Source of the DNA: CALHVX01 sp051027215
GTDB lineage: Bacteria; Pseudomonadota; Gammaproteobacteria; Pseudomonadales; Azotimanducaceae
Direction: 5' to 3'
Length of the DNA: 64,000 nucleotides
Assembly (NCBI GenBank): GCA_051027215.1
Contig: JBPCXR010000089.1
Location: forward strand, 1 to 64,000
Part shown: positions 8,871 to 16,209 of the stretch, in pieces
How positions within the stretch are numbered: the stretch's first letter is position 1
Layout of the letters: each line of letters starts with the position of its first letter
Made by a program: the position numbers and the translations under genes
Notes under the pieces: model-generated
What the model was told of the DNA's origin: nothing
Database searches by the model: none
What the model saw: only the letters and a program-made list of their open reading frames with translations

Positions 8871-10013
8871 CTATGCCAGTGATTGATAAGCCGCCTGCAG
8901 CAGACTAAACCCGCGCAAATCTCCCATGAGGTTGGCTTCCATCCTGTTCATGACGTAAGACACACAAAGCCGGGCATCAGTATCGACGACGATCGATGAA
9001 CCGCCCCACCCGCCCCAATAGGCGACGTGCTTGTTTGGCCCCATAGGCATCAATTCGCTCGTCAGGCCGTAGCCCATACCAAAGCGTATTGGCATACCGA
9101 GCACTAGATCCTTGCCCATGGACTGTTCTTCAAAAATCTTCTGGCACCCGGCTTCGCTGAGAATTCGCTGGCCAAACGCTTCTCCGCCGTTCGCTACAAC
9201 GCTCTGCACTCGTACCACAGAGCGGGCATTGCCATGGCCATTGGCTGCGGGTATTTCTGCCTTGCGCCACCCAGTGGTGCCTGACTCAGTAGCTTTAGCC
9301 AAGGGATTGCGAAAAGTTCTTGCGGCAATGGAATCGGCATCGTCTGCATCGCCCGCAAGCCCAGTGGTGGGGGGAATGAGTTCACCGATTCTAGGAAAGT
9401 GCTCCTCTGGCGTGCCGATGTAAAAGTCGGCGCCCAAAGGTTCGGCAATTTCTGTACGAAAGAAGTTGCCCAGCGTTTGGCCTGTGACCCGTCGCACTAT
9501 CTCACCTAAGAGATGGCCCTGGGTGATGCCGTGATAGCCGCTTTGGGTTCCAGGCTTCCACCACGGCTTTTGCGCCGCAAGCGCGTTCACCATGAAATCC
9601 CAGTCGTACAGTGCGTCGCCCTTAACCTCGACATCCATGCCAGACAAACCAGCGCTGTGGCTCATGAAGTGCTTTAACTGCACATCCGCTTTGCCGTTCT
9701 GAGCAAATTCTGGCCAATAGGTCTTAACCCGTTCCTCGAAGTCCACTGCACCGCGATCAGCTAGCACCAGCAGGCACAGAGCGGCCATGGTTTTGGTTGT
9801 AGAGTAGACATTGACTATGGTGTCTTCCTCCCAAGCCTGCGTACCCGCACGGTCTCGATGACCACCCCATAGGTCCACGACGTATTCACCGTTCAGTGTT
9901 ATCGCTACGCTTGCGCCAACATCGTCACGATTTTTGAAGTTGTCGCTGAACGCTTGTTGCACCGCTTCGAAACGCGGATCACAAGTGCCATGAATAATGG
10001 GAGCAGCCGCCAT
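8871..10013 (-). CDS. Serine hydrolase, beta-lactamase/family VIII esterase fold
   Basis: A 380-residue member of the class C beta-lactamase superfamily. The catalytic SxxK motif is STTK at residues 71-74, with the second-motif Tyr likely in SGYHGITQGHLLG. There is no signal peptide, so it is cytoplasmic. This points to a family VIII esterase or related hydrolase (EstB-like) rather than a periplasmic beta-lactamase. It converges tail to tail on ppk2 with a 2-base gap. The physiological ester is unknown. Confidence 0.88.
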   Translation of the reverse strand: MAAAPIIHGTCDPRFEAVQQAFSDNFKNRDDVGASVAITLNGEYVVDLWGGHRDRAGTQAWEEDTIVNVYSTTKTMAALCLLVLADRGAVDFEERVKTYWPEFAQNGKADVQLKHFMSHSAGLSGMDVEVKGDALYDWDFMVNALAAQKPWWKPGTQSGYHGITQGHLLGEIVRRVTGQTLGNFFRTEIAEPLGADFYIGTPEEHFPRIGELIPPTTGLAGDADDADSIAARTFRNPLAKATESGTTGWRKAEIPAANGHGNARSVVRVQSVVANGGEAFGQRILSEAGCQKIFEEQSMGKDLVLGMPIRFGMGYGLTSELMPMGPNKHVAYWGGWGGSSIVVDTDARLCVSYVMNRMEANLMGDLRGFSLLQAAYQSLA

Positions 10014-10147
10014 AATGAGTCCTCTGAGGTCAGTGATCTCCCCACTTTAGCAGAGCCAGCAAGCCTTCCTACACCTACCCCGGACCTTATCGCGCAGCCC
10101 GGCTGATTGTGGGAATATGCTGAGCATTACCAAGCAGGAGACCGCCC

Positions 10148-10984
10148 ATGCCGATCAACCCGGATGCCGTTGGCGCCACAGGTACCGCGGCCAAACGCAG
10201 CTGGAGCAGCAAAGACGCCTTGCTATATGCCGTTGGCGTTGGCGCCGGTACCGAGGAGCTGGCGTTCACCACGGAGAACACCCAAGACCTGCCCCAGCGT
10301 GTACTGCCCACGTTCGCCGTGATCATAGGCGGAGGCGGCGTACCCATGGACAAGATCGGCTCGTTTAATCCGGCGCTCATGGTTCATGGCGAACAAGGGA
10401 TCGAGCTGTTCGACGAGATTCCAGCAGATGGCGAAGTAGAAAGTGTGGGACGGGTGCTAAACATTTGGGACAAAGGTTCTGCCGCAGTCGTCGAATTCGA
10501 ATCAACTTCAACCAACGCAAAGACCGGCAAACCGCTGCTGAAAACGCGCATGAGCCTGTTCTGCCGCGGCGAGGGCGGGTTCGGTGGGGAACGCGGTCCC
10601 AGCGACAAGATCGCCTTCCCAAGCCACGACCCTGATCTATCGGTGCAGTATCAGACCCGAGAGGATCAGGCACTGACCTACCGCCTCTCCGGCGATCGCA
10701 ACCCGCTCCACTCGGATCCTGCGTTTGCTGCCATGGGCGGTTTCGACCGCCCGATCCTGCACGGCTTGTGCACCTGGGGGTTTACCGGTCGAGCTCTGCT
10801 CCACAGTCTTTGTGATGGCGATCCGAGCCGGTTTAAGCGGATGAACAGCCGATTTTCCAAACCCGTGATGCCCGGCGATGAGCTAACGATCGACATTTGG
10901 GTAGATGGCCAGAACGCGCTGTTTCAGACGCGCAATCAAAAGGGCGATGTGGTCATCGATCAAGGGGAGTTCAGCTTCACATGA
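10148..10984 (+). CDS. MaoC-like 2-enoyl-CoA hydratase (hydratase 2 type)
   Basis: This is a two-hot-dog-domain hydratase of 278 residues that adds water to trans-2-enoyl-CoA to give (R)-3-hydroxyacyl-CoA. The C-terminal half carries the hydratase 2 signature YRLSGDRNPLHSDP near residues 177-190, followed by GFDRPILHGLCTWG. The N-terminal half (residues 1-140) is the degenerate hot-dog domain that holds the acyl chain. The start is supported by a ribosome site AGGAG 8 bases upstream. (R)-hydroxyacyl-CoA is a PHA precursor, which may link it to the PHA locus 18 kb away. The downstream gene starts within its stop (ATGA). Confidence 0.9.
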   Translation: MPINPDAVGATGTAAKRSWSSKDALLYAVGVGAGTEELAFTTENTQDLPQRVLPTFAVIIGGGGVPMDKIGSFNPALMVHGEQGIELFDEIPADGEVESVGRVLNIWDKGSAAVVEFESTSTNAKTGKPLLKTRMSLFCRGEGGFGGERGPSDKIAFPSHDPDLSVQYQTREDQALTYRLSGDRNPLHSDPAFAAMGGFDRPILHGLCTWGFTGRALLHSLCDGDPSRFKRMNSRFSKPVMPGDELTIDIWVDGQNALFQTRNQKGDVVIDQGEFSFT

Positions 10985-11715
10985 GAAGAATGCAATTCTT
11001 AAAAACCAAGTTCGCCGCGCTGCTGGTAGGTACCCTCACCTTAAGCGGCTGTGACAGTGCGATGCTCCAGGAGGTCCTGGATTCCGCTGGCAGCGGAAGC
11101 GACAGCTCCCAGCTCAGTAACGACACCATCGCCGCCGGCTTGAAAGAAGCGTTGACCGTCGGCACCGGACGCGTCGTCGATCAACTGGGGAGCAGCGGCG
11201 GTTTTCTGAACAACCCGCAATTTCGCATTCCCCTGCCCCAATCGCTGCAAACAGCCCGCGACGTTGCCGGCAAAGTGGGTATGGCGGGCTACTTCGACGA
11301 TCTCGAGGATAAAATGAATCTGGCGGCGGAAGCCGCAACGCCGAAAGCGCGATCCATGTTCGTCGGTGCCATCAAACAATTGAGTTTTACCGATGTGATG
11401 GACATCTATCGCGGCTCTGACGATGCCGCAACCCAGTACTTAAAAGGCAAGATGGCTGAGCCCTTGAAAGGCGAAATGCGCCCGGTGGTTGATAACAGTC
11501 TCGCGGAAGTCGGTGCGGTAAACAGTTTCAACTCGCTGATAAAGCGCTACAACGCGCTGCCGATGGTCGATGACGTTGACGCCAATCTCAGTGACCACGT
11601 ACTCGAGTATGCCAATTCCGCTATTTTTTCTGAGTTGGCGAATCAGGAAGCGCTGATCAGAAAGGACCCAGTGAAGCGCACCACCGCATTGCTGAAGCAA
11701 GTGTTTGGGAGTTGA
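10981..11715 (+). CDS. DUF4197 family lipoprotein
   Basis: The 244-residue protein begins MRRMQFLKTKFAALL and has a lipobox LTLSGC (Cys24), so it should be a periplasm-facing lipoprotein. The rest matches DUF4197, a helical domain of unknown function common in proteobacteria (NDTIAAGLKEALTVGTGRVVDQLG, then YFDDLEDKMNLAAEAA, then MDIYRGSDDAATQYLKGK). I chose the ATG at 10981, which overlaps the stop of the MaoC gene. A longer frame extends upstream but would bury the signal peptide. Confidence 0.88.
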   Translation: MRRMQFLKTKFAALLVGTLTLSGCDSAMLQEVLDSAGSGSDSSQLSNDTIAAGLKEALTVGTGRVVDQLGSSGGFLNNPQFRIPLPQSLQTARDVAGKVGMAGYFDDLEDKMNLAAEAATPKARSMFVGAIKQLSFTDVMDIYRGSDDAATQYLKGKMAEPLKGEMRPVVDNSLAEVGAVNSFNSLIKRYNALPMVDDVDANLSDHVLEYANSAIFSELANQEALIRKDPVKRTTALLKQVFGS

Positions 11716-11718
11716 GCC

Positions 11719-12099
11719 ATGCAGTACGGAAACGGCATCGGGGAAATCGGCTGGATTGACCTCACCGTAGCCCCCGCAGAAGCAGTCGCCGACTTTTACA
11801 GCGCGGTTGTGGGTTGGCGTAAGGAGCCCGCCAGCATGGGTGACTACAACGACTACAACATGACAACTGCCTCTGGCGCGGCGCTCGGCGTCTGCCATGC
11901 ACGTGGCGAGAACGCGCAGATGCCACCACAGTGGCTCGCCTACGTGAACGTAGCAAACGTGGCTGATAGCGTTGCCCGTTGCACAGCGATGGGCGGCAAA
12001 GTTCGGGTTGGTCCGAAACTGCTGATGGGTCAGCAGTTTGCCGTGATCGAAGATCCGGCTGGTGCCGTTTTAGGCATCATGAGCACGGACTCGCAGTGA
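11719..12099 (+). CDS. VOC family (glyoxalase-like) protein
   Basis: A 126-residue single vicinal-oxygen-chelate domain protein. It opens with IGEIGWIDLTVAPAEAVADFYSAVVGW and closes with FAVIEDPAGAVLGIM, the usual beta-alpha-beta-beta-beta modules. The metal-ligand His normally found in the first strand is absent here (WIDLTV), so catalytic metal binding is uncertain. It starts 3 bases after the DUF4197 stop and is probably cotranscribed with it. Substrate unknown. Confidence 0.82.
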   Translation: MQYGNGIGEIGWIDLTVAPAEAVADFYSAVVGWRKEPASMGDYNDYNMTTASGAALGVCHARGENAQMPPQWLAYVNVANVADSVARCTAMGGKVRVGPKLLMGQQFAVIEDPAGAVLGIMSTDSQ

Positions 12100-12108
12100 C
12101 GCTGCGCC

Positions 12109-12414
12109 CTAGAGCGCTACTTCTTCAAACAGCTCAAGGTTCGGATGACCTAGGTAGGTGCCCTTCGGCGCACTGGCCTGGGCATGGGCTTTGCGAAAGC
12201 TTTCTGACTCTGTCCAGGCATCAAAATCCGCCCTAGATGCCCACACAGAGTGGGACGCATACAGCACATGGTCACCCTCTTCTGGCCCTTTCAATAGCGA
12301 GAACGACTTGAAGCCGGGAACTTCTGACAGGTAGGAGTCGCGCTCGCGCCAGACCTTCTCGAAACCTGCCTCAAAGCCTTTTGCAATCTGGAATCGGTTC
12401 ATTGCCAGGAACAT
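12109..12414 (-). CDS. Antibiotic biosynthesis monooxygenase (ABM)-fold protein
   Basis: A 101-residue ferredoxin-like protein of the ABM/heme-degrading monooxygenase superfamily, with MNRFQIAKGFEAGFEKVW, then VPGFKSFSLLKGPEEG, then SHSVWASRADFDAWTESESFRKAH. The Trp and Phe pattern resembles IsdG/HmoB-type proteins, but the heme-ligand His cannot be assigned with confidence. It may act as a small oxygenase or a stress protein. It converges with the VOC gene. Confidence 0.78.
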   Translation of the reverse strand: MFLAMNRFQIAKGFEAGFEKVWRERDSYLSEVPGFKSFSLLKGPEEGDHVLYASHSVWASRADFDAWTESESFRKAHAQASAPKGTYLGHPNLELFEEVAL

Positions 12415-12468
12415 GGCTGCTGCTCGTCTGTGGAATTGCCCGCATTGTAGAACCCATCCGAGTGAGCC

Positions 12469-13893
12469 TCAATCGATTGGGCAATACACCCGCACGATGA
12501 ACGCGCGCTGAAACAGCTTGGAATCGGTGACCGCTGCATCGTTGACGAAGTCGAGCTGCCCAGCATGCCGACGGATCACGTTGGCAGCGATGGCCAAGCC
12601 CAGGCCGGTACCGCCAGTATCCCGGTTTCTGGAACGCTCCAAGCGCACATAGGGTTTACGCACGCGATCATGATCAACGTCCGGGATGCCTGGCCCAGCA
12701 TCCCGAACATCTACCCTAAAAGCCGGACGAGTACTGTCGGGCATGTGGTCCCGAGTTAACAGCACGCTGGTCGAACCGCCATATTTGATCGCATTGTCGA
12801 TGATGTTGGAAAACGCCCTACGCAGCGCTAGCGGTTGGCCTAGCATTCGCCAATTAGGTGCGCTGGCGTTGCTCCCTGCTGGCTGCACGACAAATTCGGT
12901 AGCAACGGAAGCCCCGGCCAGCACAGCGCTGTCTTGGGCATCATCGATCAGTGTCTGCAGCATCGACTGCAGGTCAACAGAGCGCCGCGACTCTTCGCTG
13001 GCCTCATCCCGAGCAAACGCCAGCGCTTCATCCAGAATCCGTGTCATCGCCTCAAGGTCGGCGCCGGCTTTACGCTGTTGCTCGCCGTCAGGCAGGGACT
13101 CTAAGCGCAAACTTATGCGCGTCGCCAAAGTTCGCAAATCATGGGAGAACGCACCCAGCATGGCGGTGCGTTCCGCTACATGATCAGTCACCCGACGCTG
13201 CATTTCGTTGAACGCCCGGGCCGCTCGGCGGGCTTCCTTGGGCCCCTGAAGATCCAATGGCGCTGTGGTTTCTCCACGCCCAAGCCGCTCCGCGGCGGCG
13301 GCAAAACGCGGCAGGAATCGGGTTCCGCGACGCGCTGCCCAAAGCGCAAAGACGAACAACAGCAACGCCAGCAAGGTAGTACGAAACGCACCAGCAGGAG
13401 GGTTGCGCCAAGAACCCGACTCCATGTCCGCCGATACCTTTAGCCAGCCCGAGGCGTGCGGCAGCACGATGATCAACCGCGGAGAAGCGCCAGGACCACG
13501 AAACCTGCGACCGTCTCGATGGCCTTCGAACCACAAGCGCTCAAACTCTCGCGGCTCGCCGCGTTGAGTTAGCAAGGTTCTAGCAGCCGCTTCCACTTCA
13601 TCACTATGGGGCCAACGATCGGATACGGGCTCGGGCAGGGTCGAGGTTAAGCTCACCGAAAAACTCGGCGTTGACAGGCGCTGCAACAACTCGGGATTGG
13701 CATCGACTACTTCGGCCATGGCCCGAGCGCGATCGATGGTGCTGACTGCGAAGGTTTCGGCGTTAGAAACTAAACGTTCATGTGCATGCCGAGCATTGTA
13801 GATTAAATGTAGAGCAAGAAAGGCAAGACCTAATCCCCAGGCCAAGCGGGAGAACAGGTTTGATTCCCCAAACCGTTGACGCAAACTAGCCAC
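12469..13893 (-). CDS. Sensor histidine kinase with atypical H-box
   Basis: A membrane sensor kinase of about 474 residues. It has a transmembrane helix near residues 12-32, a periplasmic sensor region, a second helix (TTLLALLLFVFALWAA), a HAMP linker, the dimerisation/phosphoacceptor helix and an ATPase domain (NIIDNAIKYGG, DAGPGIP, GTGLGLAIA). The H-box reads SHDLRTLATRI, so the proline normally after RT is replaced by Leu. I chose the GTG at 13893, which overlaps the regulator stop by 8 bases. An upstream in-frame start lies deep inside the regulator gene. Its partner is the response regulator immediately upstream; the pair faces a Spy-like gene. Confidence 0.9.
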   Translation of the reverse strand: MASLRQRFGESNLFSRLAWGLGLAFLALHLIYNARHAHERLVSNAETFAVSTIDRARAMAEVVDANPELLQRLSTPSFSVSLTSTLPEPVSDRWPHSDEVEAAARTLLTQRGEPREFERLWFEGHRDGRRFRGPGASPRLIIVLPHASGWLKVSADMESGSWRNPPAGAFRTTLLALLLFVFALWAARRGTRFLPRFAAAAERLGRGETTAPLDLQGPKEARRAARAFNEMQRRVTDHVAERTAMLGAFSHDLRTLATRISLRLESLPDGEQQRKAGADLEAMTRILDEALAFARDEASEESRRSVDLQSMLQTLIDDAQDSAVLAGASVATEFVVQPAGSNASAPNWRMLGQPLALRRAFSNIIDNAIKYGGSTSVLLTRDHMPDSTRPAFRVDVRDAGPGIPDVDHDRVRKPYVRLERSRNRDTGGTGLGLAIAANVIRRHAGQLDFVNDAAVTDSKLFQRAFIVRVYCPID

Positions 13894-14614
13894 GTTGCAC
13901 CTCGGGTGCGAACAGATAACCACCACCGCGAACGGTTCGAATCCAATCAGCATCGCCCAGCTTTTTCCTGAGCCGACTCAACTGCACATCCACTGCCCGA
14001 TCGAAGGCTCCGGCACGCCGGCCTTTGGTTAGCTCCAGCAGCTGGTCGCGGTCCAAGACTCGCCCTGCATGACGAACAAAGGCAAGCAGTAAATCGAACT
14101 CGCCACCGGTGAGACTAATCAACGTCTCCTCTGCATCATGCAGTTCGCGACGCCCGGGCAGCAATTGCCAGCCCTCGAATCGATAGCACTCATCGCGTTC
14201 AACGCGATGCACTGGCAACTGCTCTCGCGAACGCCGCAGGACGGCGCGGATGCGGGCCAGCAATTCCCGGTTGCTGAACGGCTTGGTCAGATAGTCATCA
14301 GCGCCCAGCTCAAGCCCGAGAACACGATCGCTCTCTTCTGCCAGTGCGGTGAGCAAAATCACCGGTGCTTGTTCGCGCACATCTCGACATAACGACAGGC
14401 CGTCTTCGCCAGGCAGCATGATGTCCAGCAGGATCAGATCCACACTCTGCCGCTTCAATACCTGACGCATGCTCGGGCCATCTTTAGCCGTGGCAACCGC
14501 CATATCGTGAGCCTGTAGATAGTCCGCGACCAAAGAACGGATCTCCGGGTCATCGTCGACCAGCAATATTCGCGTTGGCTCTGAGCTGGCATTGGCCAGA
14601 TTTGTCTCGATCAT
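13886..14614 (-). CDS. OmpR-family response regulator
   Basis: A 242-residue two-domain regulator. The receiver has acidic residues (LLVDDDPE), phosphoacceptor Asp64 (LILLDIMLPGEDG) and the KPF lysine (ADDYLTKPFS). The C-terminal winged helix has the OmpR pattern LTGGEFDLLLAFVRHAG, then RAVDVQLSRLRKKLGD, then IRTVRGGGYLF. The start is the ATG at 14614 (MIETNLANASSEPTRILLVD); longer starts add a basic stretch with no homology. It lies divergent from a Spy-like gene, and a palindrome sits between them, so it probably controls both. Confidence 0.92.
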   Translation of the reverse strand: MIETNLANASSEPTRILLVDDDPEIRSLVADYLQAHDMAVATAKDGPSMRQVLKRQSVDLILLDIMLPGEDGLSLCRDVREQAPVILLTALAEESDRVLGLELGADDYLTKPFSNRELLARIRAVLRRSREQLPVHRVERDECYRFEGWQLLPGRRELHDAEETLISLTGGEFDLLLAFVRHAGRVLDRDQLLELTKGRRAGAFDRAVDVQLSRLRKKLGDADWIRTVRGGGYLFAPEVQRG

Positions 14615-14697
14615 GCCGCCATTATAGGGGCCTCGAGCACGGGCACCGACGACCACGCGGGCGATTCTGTAACAGTTCATTGCAGAGCTGCCGGGTT

Positions 14698-14712
14698 GTA
14701 ACGAACCGTTAC
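14698..14712. promoter_or_regulatory. Palindrome GTAACG-AAC-CGTTAC, candidate response-regulator operator
   Basis: A perfect 6-base inverted repeat with a 3-base spacer lies in the 175-base divergent region between the response regulator and the Spy-like gene. A further copy of the half-site (TGTAACAG) occurs about 30 bases away at 14668-14675. Placement between a two-component operon and a likely envelope-stress target fits an autoregulatory operator. That role is inferred and untested. Confidence 0.45.
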
Positions 14713-14789
14713 CAGCTGCAAAGCCGCAGAGACCCCCGGGCACCAGCGCGGAGGTAGCCTAGAACTCCCAAAAACGAAAGGAATGTCCC

Positions 14790-15308
14790 ATGAGCGGTCC
14801 CAAGATTGTTTTGACGGCGGTAGCCACCACGCTCACCGTCATCGTGTTCGCCGGGGTGTTGGCAGCCTCTGTAGTGCCAGTGGGCGCAATTGCCCATGGC
14901 GGCGGCTTTGGCGCTGGGCACTTTGGTGGCCATCGCCGGGGACACCGCGGCGGCGACCTGATTGATCGCTGCGAACGGCTGGCATCTGACCACACCCGAG
15001 TCGCAACGGCAGTGACAAGCGCCTACTTGGATTTGTCCGACAACCAAGAGCAGGCCCTGGCACCAGTCCTCGGCGTGTTGAATAGCTGGCGAGCGGACAC
15101 TGCGGAGCTATGCCTGCAGGTTGCGCAGAGTGAGACCCATGACGTTGCCACCGGCCTGGTATCGTTGGAAGCCTTTTTGGCTCGCAGTGCAGCGGCTGTG
15201 GCAGAGTTACAACCCGCCTACAGCGGCTTCGAAGCAAGCCTGAATGACGAACAGCGCGACACCATCAAGCGTATGCTGGATCGACACCACGGACGCGCGG
15301 AGAGCTAG
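14790..15308 (+). CDS. Spy/CpxP-like periplasmic LTxxQ-type protein
   Basis: A 172-residue exported protein. An N-terminal hydrophobic segment (about residues 7-33) is followed by a Gly/His-rich stretch (HGGGFGAGHFGGHRRGHRGG, about 36-55) that could bind metal. The helical remainder contains repeats typical of the Spy/CpxP group (LDLSDNQEQALAPVLGVLNSWR and LNDEQRDTIKRMLDRH). These periplasmic chaperones respond to envelope or metal stress. The divergent two-component pair fits that role. The family call rests on motif pattern and context. Confidence 0.75.
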   Translation: MSGPKIVLTAVATTLTVIVFAGVLAASVVPVGAIAHGGGFGAGHFGGHRRGHRGGDLIDRCERLASDHTRVATAVTSAYLDLSDNQEQALAPVLGVLNSWRADTAELCLQVAQSETHDVATGLVSLEAFLARSAAAVAELQPAYSGFEASLNDEQRDTIKRMLDRHHGRAES

Positions 15309-15339
15309 GCCCACCAGCGGCAACAGAGGATCTGTACCC

Positions 15340-15801
15340 ATGACCAAGAGGGTCACACCAAAACTGTTGCCACCCCACTATTTTGTGGCAGCCCTGTTGC
15401 TGATTATCGCCAGCCACTGGTTGCCCGGTCCCCGATTGGGGATCGGCCAGCCAGCTGGGCTCATCGCCGGGGTTGCCTTGCTCGTTGTCGGCGTGGCGCT
15501 CGCGGCTAGCGGCTCCGGCCAGTTCCGCCGGGCGGATACCAACATCATTCCCTTCTCCAAAGCCAGCGTGCTCGTCACCGACGGCGTTTTTCGCTGGTCG
15601 CGCAATCCCATGTACCTGGGCATGCTCCTCGCCCTGCTCGGCGCTACTCTGCTGACGCAAAGCCTATGGGCAGCGCTGTTAGTGGTGGCGTTCTACTGGC
15701 TCATTCGAAGCAATTTTGTGCGCCACGAAGAGCGTCAAATGCAGGCTGAGTTTGGCGCTGCCTACGAGCAATATTGCGCCCGTACGCGCCGCTGGCTGTA
15801 G
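15340..15801 (+). CDS. Isoprenylcysteine carboxyl methyltransferase/PEMT-like membrane protein
   Basis: A 153-residue integral membrane protein with about four hydrophobic segments. The C-terminal signature of the ICMT/phospholipid methyltransferase group is clear: LVTDGVFRWSRNPMYLGMLL, then RHEERQMQAEFGAAYEQYCARTRRWL. Members bind S-adenosylmethionine through this region, and bacterial substrates are mostly unknown. The ATG at 15340 was chosen because it begins the conserved region; upstream in-frame codons overlap the preceding gene. Confidence 0.86.
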   Translation: MTKRVTPKLLPPHYFVAALLLIIASHWLPGPRLGIGQPAGLIAGVALLVVGVALAASGSGQFRRADTNIIPFSKASVLVTDGVFRWSRNPMYLGMLLALLGATLLTQSLWAALLVVAFYWLIRSNFVRHEERQMQAEFGAAYEQYCARTRRWL

Positions 15802-15877
15802 CGCCAGTAATCACACAGGTTCCCAGCGCGCCCGTTTGCGGTACCCTGTTGGTTCTGTTTGTTGGCAGGAACGACCC

Positions 15878-16207
15878 ATGTCCTTTTTATCCACTTTTCC
15901 CTTCCATCGTCTGCTTCTACTCCTGAGTATCGCCCTGCTAAGTAGTGGGTGCTTCAATAGTTCAAATGCAGACATGACTCTGAGTCTAGGCTCGGTGTCG
16001 GTTGGTCAACAGTTGATGGATTTGGAAACCGCGCGCAGCGCCGGGCTGCTGAGTGATGCCGAGCACCGTATGATTCGCGATAAGCTGGTCCGCAGCATTG
16101 CCGCACTCGACTTCGATCACCGTGACGACGATGATGATGACGACGATGACGACAGGCGTCGCTGGCAGAAGCATCATGACGAAGAAGACGGCTTTAGCTG
16201 GTTCTAG
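15878..16207 (+). CDS. Small lipoprotein with SHOCT-like segment and ten-residue Asp tract
   Basis: A 109-residue lipoprotein (lipobox LLSSGC, Cys25). Residues 44-71 (QQLMDLETARSAGLLSDAEH and following) resemble a SHOCT-type oligomerisation segment. After that come ten consecutive Asp residues (83-92) flanked by Arg, then a His/Glu/Asp-rich tail ending DGFSWF. The Asp run is encoded by mixed GAC/GAT codons. Such a tract could bind calcium or other divalent cations; that is inference. It ends 2 bases before the AhpD-like selenoprotein candidate and is probably cotranscribed with it. Confidence 0.75.
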   Translation: MSFLSTFPFHRLLLLLSIALLSSGCFNSSNADMTLSLGSVSVGQQLMDLETARSAGLLSDAEHRMIRDKLVRSIAALDFDHRDDDDDDDDDDRRRWQKHHDEEDGFSWF

Positions 16208-16209
16208 TC

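Noticed and set aside
8871..10013. Calling the serine hydrolase a beta-lactamase resistance gene
   Set aside because: SxxK is present but there is no signal peptide; the sequence fits a cytoplasmic family VIII esterase better.
13931..13950. GGTTCGAATCC-like sequence as a tRNA T-loop
   Set aside because: It falls in the coding sequence for the winged-helix motif of the response regulator, with no tRNA folding around it.
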